Of a stretch of DNA of 7,119 nucleotides, positions 1 to 5,653 are shown one piece after another. The position numbers were made by a program, and so were the translations under genes. The stretch is from contig JALWNS010000110.1 of assembly GCA_027083655.1 (NCBI GenBank), positions 1 through 7,119 of the forward strand. Reading direction: 5' to 3'. Positions within the stretch are counted from its first letter, which is position 1, and each line of letters begins with the position of its first letter. The DNA comes from Bacteroidales bacterium. GTDB lineage: Bacteria > Bacteroidota > Bacteroidia > Bacteroidales > S143-33. The notes beneath the pieces were generated by a model. That model ran no database searches and had not been told where the DNA came from. It worked only from the letters and a program-made list of their open reading frames with translations.

Positions 1-122
1 ATAGGATAATTTGGACTGCCTGATTGTATCAATGCATCATCAGAAGTGCCAGGTATAAGGCCATTTAGCCAGTTAGCACTATTATTCCAGTTGTTATCTG
101 CCTGTCCTATCCATGTATAATA
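1..122 (-). other. Start of a Trp-rich W-x-G ... N-W repeat module (cut by window edge)
   Basis: Residues about 1789-1828 read TYYTWIGQADNNWNNSANW and continue to LIPGTSDDALI. The spacing W1792, W1800, N1805-W1806, then I-P and D-D, is that of a repeat common in large Bacteroidota secreted proteins, usually annotated without a defined function. It tends to lie in the C-terminal half, often before further Ig-like domains and a T9SS sorting domain. That distal part lies outside the window. Confidence 0.65.
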
Positions 123-3100
123 AGTAACTACGGACTTAGAAGCTTGTGGTGTATTACCGTAAGCACCGAGGTTAATACGGTTACCGCTTTGTGGCTCGTT
201 GCTATAGTCAGATGCTGGATCTCCTGCGTCCAGGGCAGGGGATGTAGAGGCATCAGTGGTCCATGTTCCGCTAGAGGCAGTCAGTGGTGGCCATTGTCCA
301 GAGTGATATGAGCCTTGTGTGGATTGGATGTGAAAATCACGGTTTGCTGTGTCCACAAACAGTGGATCGGCACTGAGGTCATTAGTTCCTGACCCTGTCC
401 AAGAGGTAAGGTCTGCCAGTTTGGTACCATTCTCTTCTATCAAATTTGTATTAGTCCAGCTATAATACAAGTTGTAATCACTTGTGTATGTGGAGCTGTT
501 TTCAAACCTTGCTGCAACATAATCACCACCGTCTTTAGCAGTAAAGATGTTATTTTTTATCTGATAACCAGATCCTGAAATTATATGCAAGCCTGCTCCA
601 TAGTCGCCAGGACTAATTTTTTCGTCTCCAGTAACGAGAAAGTCATCACCAATCCACCAATACGAAGTTGAGCCTTGACCAGAAACATTTATTACATAAT
701 GAATGTAAAGACTATCACTTGATGGAGTTATGTTTGTTGCTTCTCCTTTTACATATGAACTCTGTGTGCCGGAAAGGTCTAAGAAAGTTGTCCAAGTATT
801 GTTGTCAAAGCTATACTCTGCTAGCATATATTCAGAGCTGGTCATATATCCATCTGATCTTCCCCAGGCAGAGATAGTCAGGTTTGTGTATTCTGATACA
901 TCAATAGCATCAAGTTTAAATAATGTTCCGTCTTGGTATGTACCAACTGAATGAGTTGGGCTAACGTAATAATCTGGATCCCCAGAGTAATCTAAAATGC
1001 TACCTTGATTTGTTGTTCTCCAATCTGTAGCACCAGATTCAAAATCTTGGTAATAAATAACCACACCTGTCCTAGGAGAAAGATGGTGGCCATTACCAAA
1101 TGTTGTATTGTTTATGATAACAGTATTATCTGATGCTTCTATTTTTATACCATCCTCATAGTTATCATAAGTAAGGTTATTAGAGACTTGTGAGCCCATA
1201 GCATTTTTTACATAGATACCAGATCCGCTAATAGTATTTGTAATTTTATTGAAAGAAATATTACTATAGTAACCCTCTGTGTATATGCCTGCAAGGTTTG
1301 CGTTTAAGATGTTAAAGCCTGTTATCTGTACATAGTCCACAGTATTTTGTATGCCGTAATCTTGAGAAGAAGCATCAATAACAGGCAGTTCTCCTTCGGC
1401 AGGTCTGAGTACCAGGTAGTTACTAGCATCCGGCTTAAGTCCAACGGGAATTTGTACAGATTCGTTGTAAGTACCAGAGTATACTTCTATAACTTTGGCA
1501 GTGTCAAAGGCATTGGATTGCCACCAGGCGTACAAGCCTTGTAGTGCATCGTTAATGGTACTATGCATATCTATTCCAGTTCCTACAGGGATAACGTTAC
1601 GTGCCCTGAGCTGGATAGAGTATGTACCTGTACCACCATTATTTACAACCTCAAGGGTGCCTGAAGTATAAGGACCAGGGTTGAATGTAGCATTAATAGT
1701 ATTCTGATCAACAACAGTGTATGAGGCTGCATCCACACCACCAAGACGCACCGCAGTGATATTGTTAAAGTAATTTCCTGTTATAGTTATTGCCGTGCCC
1801 AGGTCTGGGTAGATATAGCTCTTAGATGTGCTAGTAATCAAAGGGGAATGAATATTTGTGGTACCTGAACCTTCTACTCCAGGAGTTAAATAGCACTTTG
1901 TAGCAAGTGTATATTCGTAAATTGCAACGAAATATGTTGTACCTTCTTTTAATCCCGTGACAGTCACAGAGTTTCCTGTACCATTGTAAACCACATAATT
2001 TCCTGTACCTATTTGATCACCAGAACCGAAAGAAGAGTTTGCTATGTAATCAGAGCCAATATTTGGATCTGTATTAACCGCAGACCCCTCACGCATTACG
2101 ACTAACACAGCATCTCCATCTCCGCGTGTCCAATTGATAGTTAGTGACGTGTAATCAGGCGTAAACGTAATGTTAGATGCTTGTGTGGCAGGAGGTGTAC
2201 AGGTAGGATCTCCTGTTATACTAAAATCATCAATAGCAATGTCACCGTCATAACTTGTTCCTGAGGTGGATGCTATACGGAAGATAACATTTGGTTGTCC
2301 GTCAAGAGATGAAATATCAATCGAGGCTCTGAACCAAGCTTGCCCTTGATCTCCTGAAATAGTGGCGGCTGTATTACCAGTACTTTCCCAGGTGACATTA
2401 AGGTCGGTCCAAGAAGTTCCACCGTCAGTAGAGTATGATACAGGTCCTAGTGTTCCGCAATTGGCACCATACATGTAGTAAAAGAATTCCAGTGACAGGT
2501 TTTGCCACCCAGAGAAATTAAATTCAGGAGTTAGTAAAAACGCAGATGTAGCAGTACTAATCCCGGAGACTTCTGTATATAGGTATTTACCACTACCAGA
2601 GGTATGGTCGCCATCTGGACCAGTATTTAAAGAGGCAGTGCTACCTTGGTTAACACTCCAGTCAAGGGAGCTTTCTGACTGGTCGTTTGTCCAACATTGC
2701 TCCAGTTCTACAGATGTTCCGATACCCCCAATATTGACGGTAAATTGATCAAAGGTTTGTACATAAGGAATACGGTTATCCCAAACATTAAAAGTTTTGG
2801 ACATTGAGTTATTATCAGGATTATCATCAATACCACCGTTAATATTAGTAATTTCAACTAGAATAGTGTGCTCTCCATAATCAAGCGCTATAGCAGGGAA
2901 TGTAATGATTACAGATTGACCTTGGGAGAGCGAACCTGACCAGTTTTGAGATTGAGCTGTTCCACCATCAAGTGTGTAGGAGATAGTAAAGCTAGTTATA
3001 TCTGTGGTACCGATGCAAGATACTTCGAAAGAAGGAGTGATTGATGTAGCGTCGCAGTATTCATCTGTAGGCACGATTATTTTACTGATCGTGGCGTCTA

Positions 3101-5486
3101 ATGTAGGTGGTTGATAGCAGTCTGAGACCCAAACGCCTCTACCATAAGTTGATGCAAAGATTTTAGTATTAGCCGGGTTAGAGTTGTCGTAATGGAAATC
3201 CAGGTCAGTGATGGAAACAAACGGGATTCCGTTATTGAATAGCTGCCATGGATTATTGCCATACTTGACCCATATACCTGCGTCTGTGCCGACATAGACT
3301 TCATGTACAGTTGTATTTTGTTTGTTTATGGCAATAGCACCTGCAGGCACTTCTGGCAATCCATCTGAGATATTAGTCCAGGTATTTCCCCCGTCTGTGG
3401 TCTCATAAACTACGTTGTTATCATAACTACCCATACAAAGGTATACATGGTTGTAATCATTAGGGTCAATTGCAATATCAGTCACCATATTAGGAGGCAG
3501 ACCAGATATCAGGGTATAATTGCGTCCTGTATTGTCTGATTTCCATACTCCTGAAGGACTGGCAGTCCAAATAATTAAGTTTGTTCCGTCGTTGTAAACA
3601 TCCAGCGCCCGCAGGTAGTTGGTCCCATCCAGGGCAGTGCCAGTCATGTCAGTATTTGTTGTACCAATGTATCTCTCCACTCTATCAGTGCCGATGTAGA
3701 TTGTATTACCATTCAGAGGGTCTGCTTGGAGAGGACCTGCCCAGGCTGCTGTGCCGCTTGATCTTATACTTGTCGAAGATGACCATTTATCGGTTGTATA
3801 ATCTATTTGTAGGTTGGTGTATGTACCCCATTGCACGTTATCATCCGTAGGATCAATATCACAGTTCATACCATCCCCACCTTTAACATCCCTCCACAGG
3901 CTAGCACCTGCATCTAGAAGTTTTGTTCCATTATCCTGAAAGCCTGCGATCACTTCATCTGCTACATTATCGGCTACTCCAATGCCATAAATTTGACCAT
4001 TGACTAAGCCTGCAGTTATATTTGTCCATGTACTATTTGAGCCATCTGTTGGGTTGTCTGAATAATAGATACCTCCATCATTAACATCAAAGAGCCGGTT
4101 GTCTGAAGGGCGGAAATAAGCATTATGATGGTCTGCATGGATAACTGGTGCTCCGGCGGTATTATAGCCTATGTAGTCAGTCCAACACGTTACTACGTAG
4201 AAGCTATTACCACCGTCTGTGGAAATCCATGAGTTTACACCACCGACGTATACTATGTCAGGGTCTGTATTGGATACAACTATAGCAATATCATAGAAAG
4301 CCTGTCCCCCTTGTGAAACAGTTCCTTTTGTATCCCATGAGAACAGGTTTTGTCCTGTTTGCTGGCCGTCCCATACCATTGTCCAGGTCTGACCGCCGTC
4401 GTCTGAGCGATATATGCCATATAGACCCATATCAGCTCCATTTCCTGTTATTATATATGCCCTATTGGGGTCAGAAGGAGCTACCGCTACATCACAGCGG
4501 TATTCATTGCTTGTTCCGTTGAAAGTGGCAGTCCATGTCTCACCATCGTCAGTAGATAGAAATGCCTTAGGTGTCCAACCGTCAGTAGTAGCTATGAGTC
4601 TGGCAGGATTACCATTACTCGTGGATCCAGAGATAAGCTCCATATCTATAAAATTACCTCCTTGTTTAAAAGTCCACGTTGCACCAGCATCGGTGGACTT
4701 GTATATTCCTATGGAAGTGGCTACCCAGATTTTATTTTTATCATTAGGATCGATAATTATTCTGCCTATTGTTGCTTGCTCTTTTGCCTGGAAAGTGAGG
4801 CCTGTTTTCTGCCATGTCTGTCCGCCGTCATTTGTCTTTAGTACTCCAATAGAAGGGTCATCAGTAGCGTCACGGTCGCCAGTTGCAATATATATGACAG
4901 GATTGGTATTTGCATCATAATCAGGAGGTAAAGCAATATCGCTTACACCCAGGATTTGATTACCGTCAGTAAGGCAGGTCCATGTCTGTCCCCCGTCTGT
5001 AGTTTCCCATACACCACCTGAAGGTGCTCCTATCCAGAAATGAAGGTCGTTATTGGGATCAAAAGCCGCACAGTTAATTCTGCCTGTACCCCTATCATAC
5101 GCATCAATATTAGCAGGACCAATGGATTGCCATGTGCCTCCTACTGATTTTATTCCTATGGTTTGAAATTGTGAAATAATATCAAAGGCCGAAACGGCAG
5201 GAAATTCTTTTGTGATTGGGTCAACTCGTGGTTCCCAATACCATTCCCATCGTTTGAACTGGTAATATCCAGGAATGACTGATTCATCAAATTCTTTTTT
5301 GACCTTTAGGTAATCAGGGTGTGTCTCCCTATAATCCTTGGCATATCTATCAAAAGCTTGTTGAAAATCAGTAAGTGTATAAGTTTCTTTCTTAGGAAGA
5401 TAGCTACGCCATGGCTGGGCGTATGTATGCCCAACTATCACAAAAACTAACAAAGCCGTTAAGAAAAATCTAAATTGTGACTTCAT
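1..5486 (-). CDS. Giant secreted multidomain protein: Asp-box beta-propeller, Ig-like/jelly-roll and beta-helix domains (C-terminus beyond window)
   Basis: The frame is open from ATG at 5486 to the left edge: 1828 codons, no stop, no frameshift. The start is fixed by a Sec signal peptide (residues 1-23, cut after TYA, before Q24) and an in-frame TGA at 5583-5585. Domain order: N-terminal region with motif GYYQFKRW (73-80); propeller about 117-790 with Asp-boxes of type S/T-x-D-x-G-x-T-W; CARDB-like Ig fold 791-903; MAM-like jelly roll 905-1094; FnIII-like 1096-1213; IPT/TIG 1214-1300; beta-helix 1300-1474 and 1622-1780, split by a second jelly roll; start of a Trp-rich module from about 1789. 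In Bacteroidota such proteins are usually carried to the cell surface or medium by T9SS, using a C-terminal domain that would lie outside this window. The ligand is unknown. Such propellers are often labelled glycosyl hydrolase or sialidase, but I see no catalytic residues that support an enzyme; adhesion or polymer binding is an inference. Similar base composition throughout gives no sign of recent assembly. Confidence 0.9.
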   Translation of the reverse strand, partial: MKSQFRFFLTALLVFVIVGHTYAQPWRSYLPKKETYTLTDFQQAFDRYAKDYRETHPDYLKVKKEFDESVIPGYYQFKRWEWYWEPRVDPITKEFPAVSAFDIISQFQTIGIKSVGGTWQSIGPANIDAYDRGTGRINCAAFDPNNDLHFWIGAPSGGVWETTDGGQTWTCLTDGNQILGVSDIALPPDYDANTNPVIYIATGDRDATDDPSIGVLKTNDGGQTWQKTGLTFQAKEQATIGRIIIDPNDKNKIWVATSIGIYKSTDAGATWTFKQGGNFIDMELISGSTSNGNPARLIATTDGWTPKAFLSTDDGETWTATFNGTSNEYRCDVAVAPSDPNRAYIITGNGADMGLYGIYRSDDGGQTWTMVWDGQQTGQNLFSWDTKGTVSQGGQAFYDIAIVVSNTDPDIVYVGGVNSWISTDGGNSFYVVTCWTDYIGYNTAGAPVIHADHHNAYFRPSDNRLFDVNDGGIYYSDNPTDGSNSTWTNITAGLVNGQIYGIGVADNVADEVIAGFQDNGTKLLDAGASLWRDVKGGDGMNCDIDPTDDNVQWGTYTNLQIDYTTDKWSSSTSIRSSGTAAWAGPLQADPLNGNTIYIGTDRVERYIGTTNTDMTGTALDGTNYLRALDVYNDGTNLIIWTASPSGVWKSDNTGRNYTLISGLPPNMVTDIAIDPNDYNHVYLCMGSYDNNVVYETTDGGNTWTNISDGLPEVPAGAIAINKQNTTVHEVYVGTDAGIWVKYGNNPWQLFNNGIPFVSITDLDFHYDNSNPANTKIFASTYGRGVWVSDCYQPPTLDATISKIIVPTDEYCDATSITPSFEVSCIGTTDITSFTISYTLDGGTAQSQNWSGSLSQGQSVIITFPAIALDYGEHTILVEITNINGGIDDNPDNNSMSKTFNVWDNRIPYVQTFDQFTVNIGGIGTSVELEQCWTNDQSESSLDWSVNQGSTASLNTGPDGDHTSGSGKYLYTEVSGISTATSAFLLTPEFNFSGWQNLSLEFFYYMYGANCGTLGPVSYSTDGGTSWTDLNVTWESTGNTAATISGDQGQAWFRASIDISSLDGQPNVIFRIASTSGTSYDGDIAIDDFSITGDPTCTPPATQASNITFTPDYTSLTINWTRGDGDAVLVVMREGSAVNTDPNIGSDYIANSSFGSGDQIGTGNYVVYNGTGNSVTVTGLKEGTTYFVAIYEYTLATKCYLTPGVEGSGTTNIHSPLITSTSKSYIYPDLGTAITITGNYFNNITAVRLGGVDAASYTVVDQNTINATFNPGPYTSGTLEVVNNGGTGTYSIQLRARNVIPVGTGIDMHSTINDALQGLYAWWQSNAFDTAKVIEVYSGTYNESVQIPVGLKPDASNYLVLRPAEGELPVIDASSQDYGIQNTVDYVQITGFNILNANLAGIYTEGYYSNISFNKITNTISGSGIYVKNAMGSQVSNNLTYDNYEDGIKIEASDNTVIINNTTFGNGHHLSPRTGVVIYYQDFESGATDWRTTNQGSILDYSGDPDYYVSPTHSVGTYQDGTLFKLDAIDVSEYTNLTISAWGRSDGYMTSSEYMLAEYSFDNNTWTTFLDLSGTQSSYVKGEATNITPSSDSLYIHYVINVSGQGSTSYWWIGDDFLVTGDEKISPGDYGAGLHIISGSGYQIKNNIFTAKDGGDYVAARFENSSTYTSDYNLYYSWTNTNLIEENGTKLADLTSWTGSGTNDLSADPLFVDTANRDFHIQSTQGSYHSGQWPPLTASSGTWTTDASTSPALDAGDPASDYSNEPQSGNRINLGAYGNTPQASKSVVTYYTWIGQADNNWNNSANWLNGLIPGTSDDALIQSGSPNYP
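147..623 (-). other. Parallel beta-helix, second part
   Basis: Residues about 1622-1780 resume helix-like coils with GDYGAGLHIISGSGYQIKNN, IFTAKDGGDYVAARF and TSDYNLYYSW. The last part has the phrases NDLSADPLFVDTANRDFHIQ, SPALDAGDPASDYSNEPQSG and NRINLGAYGNTPQAS. These ADPLF / DFH / SPALDAGDP / NLGAYGNT phrases are the standard C-terminal end of beta-helix proteins of the choice-of-anchor and PL-like type, which confirms that the helix ends here. Confidence 0.75.
624..1061 (-). other. MAM-like jelly-roll domain 2, inserted in the beta-helix
   Basis: Residues about 1476-1621 start with VIYYQDFESGATDWRTTNQG, contain FKLDAIDVSEYTNLTISAWG and AEYSFDNNTWTTFLDLSG, and end with YWWIGDDFLVTGDE. The ending resembles that of jelly roll 1 (IAIDDFSITGD), as does the F/D-rich opening. 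It sits between two stretches with beta-helix coils, so it appears to be a module looping out of the helix. Confidence 0.65.
1062..1589 (-). other. Parallel beta-helix, first part
   Basis: Residues about 1300-1475 open with STINDALQGLYAWW and KVIEVYSGTYNESVQIP, the usual N-terminal start of a pectin-lyase-like helix. Coils of about 20-24 residues follow, rich in N and I, such as VQITGFNILNANLAGIYTEG, NISFNKITNTISGSGIYVKN, QVSNNLTYDNYEDGIKIEAS and NTVIINNTTFGNG. This is the NosD/pectate-lyase type of right-handed beta-helix. No lyase or hydrolase catalytic set could be recognised. The helix breaks off at a jelly-roll insert and resumes at residue 1622. Confidence 0.75.
1589..1849 (-). other. 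IPT/TIG domain
   Basis: Residues about 1214-1300 begin SPLITSTSKSYIYPDLGTAI and include TITGNYFNNITAVRLGGVDA, followed by SYTVVDQNTINATFNPG and SGTLEVVNNGGTGTYS. The pattern P-x-I-x-S ... G-x-x-I-T-I-T-G-x-x-F ... V-x-L-G-G ... I-x-A is that of the IPT/TIG Ig fold, used as a linker or adhesive module in secreted bacterial proteins. Confidence 0.75.
1850..2201 (-). other. Fibronectin III-like domain
   Basis: Residues about 1096-1213 start with CTPPATQASNITFTP and carry SLTINWTRGDGDAVLVVMRE, then VTVTGLKEGTTYFVAIYEY. The W in the B strand, the L-x-x-G-T-x-Y motif and the terminal YEY phrase are those of Bacteroidota FnIII-like modules. A spacer role is likely. Confidence 0.7.
2205..2774 (-). 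other. MAM-like jelly-roll domain 1
   Basis: Residues about 905-1094 open with IPYVQTFDQF and close with GDIAIDDFSITGD. The core contains AFLLTPEFNFSGWQNLSLEF, YSTDGGTSWTDL and RASIDISSLDGQPNVIFRIA. This is the usual layout of the MAM-like or cleaved-adhesin-like beta-sandwich in T9SS cargo. It holds its own Asp-box (STDGGTSW, W1026) outside the propeller. The likely role is carbohydrate or protein binding, but no ligand can be named. Confidence 0.75.
2778..3116 (-). other. CARDB-like Ig-fold domain
   Basis: Residues about 791-903 follow the last propeller strand (GRGVWVSDC, ending at C790). They contain the pattern typical of CARDB-type domains: an opening strand with DATISKIIVPTDEYC, a middle S-F-T-I-S-Y-T-L-D-G-G strand pair, and a closing stretch with DYGEHTILVEITNING then D-D-N-P-D-N-N-S. 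The usual role is that of a spacer or cell-adhesion module. The assignment rests on pattern recognition only. Confidence 0.6.
3378..5003 (-). repeat. Asp-box repeats of the beta-propeller
   Basis: Eight Asp-box motifs lie in the propeller. Their final aromatic residues are W169 (TTDGGQTW), W225 (TNDGGQTW), W271 (STDAGATW), W318 (STDDGETW), W368 (SDDGGQTW), F429 (STDGGNSF), Y657 (SDNTGRNY) and W703 (TTDGGNTW). A degenerate ninth, SDNPTDGSNSTW, ends at W487. Spacing of 46-61 residues between the first six fits about one motif per blade. Asp-boxes are structural turns in sortilin/VPS10, sialidase and GH74 propellers; alone they do not show enzyme activity. A typical phrase, HADHHNAYF, followed by NDGGIYYS, lies near residues 450-476, as in other secreted propellers of this group. 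Confidence 0.85.
5418..5486 (-). other. Sec signal peptide of the giant protein
   Basis: Residues 1-23 show a short basic n-region (K2, R6), a hydrophobic core (FFLTALLVFVIVG) and an A-x-A-like cleavage site, T21-Y22-A23, before Q24-P25. There is no cysteine near the site, so signal peptidase I processing is expected and not lipoprotein attachment. The position of this peptide supports the ATG at 5486 as the true start. Confidence 0.88.
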
Positions 5487-5502
5487 TTTTCTAGTATGTA
5501 AA

Positions 5503-5540
5503 ATTTTAGCAAAATTATTAAATAATTCTTTTTTTAACGT
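5503..5540 (-). promoter_or_regulatory. Candidate Bacteroidota-type promoter of the giant gene
   Basis: On the minus strand TAATTTTG (5517 down to 5510) matches the TAnnTTTG -7 element of the primary sigma factor of Bacteroidota. Transcription would begin near 5503-5505 and give a leader of about 17-20 bases. The -33 element is poor: only a CGTT lies at about the right distance (5540-5537), not TTTG. The leader just before the ATG (TACATACTAGAAAA) is A-rich and has no Shine-Dalgarno sequence, as is usual in this phylum. In so AT-rich a stretch a chance match is quite possible. Confidence 0.4.
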
Positions 5541-5593
5541 AAAAATTTTTTGTTTGGTTTCAATTTTGTAGTATAATTTTTTTCAAAGTCCAT

Positions 5594-5624
5594 AAAAAAG
5601 CCTGGACGCTTGGACGCCCAGGCT
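5594..5624 (-). terminator. Rho-independent terminator of the upstream DUF3352-YwqK gene
   Basis: Read on the minus strand, AGCCTGG (5624-5618) pairs over seven bases with CCAGGCT (5605-5599). After one mismatch two more G-C pairs form, around a small loop. A run of T follows directly (5599-5594). The hairpin begins about 30 bases after the TAA of the gene ending at 5654. A-tracts lie on both sides of the stem on the plus strand, so a U-run follows it only for minus-strand transcription, the direction in which both genes run. Confidence 0.85.
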
Positions 5625-5653
5625 AAAAAAAATTATTATAGTTTGTTAGTTAA

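Noticed and set aside
3098..3304. Minus-strand ORF of 68 codons
   Set aside because: It is in a different frame from the giant gene and overlaps its propeller end, which reads through without a break.
668..4920. Plus-strand ORFs of 65-168 codons, such as 4414-4920 and 3581-3850
   Set aside because: All lie opposite the continuous 1828-codon minus-strand frame, which has clear domains throughout. Their translations are rich in Leu, Ser, Cys and Arg and show no domain. They are antisense shadows.
3378..5003. Calling the propeller a sialidase or xyloglucanase (GH74)
   Set aside because: Asp-boxes are structural. I could not identify the sialidase Arg triad or the GH74 catalytic acids with any certainty.
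5562..5587. A second promoter with TTTG at 5587-5584 as -33 element
   Set aside because: No TAnnTTTG follows at 19-21 bases; only TACTACAA-like sequence is there.
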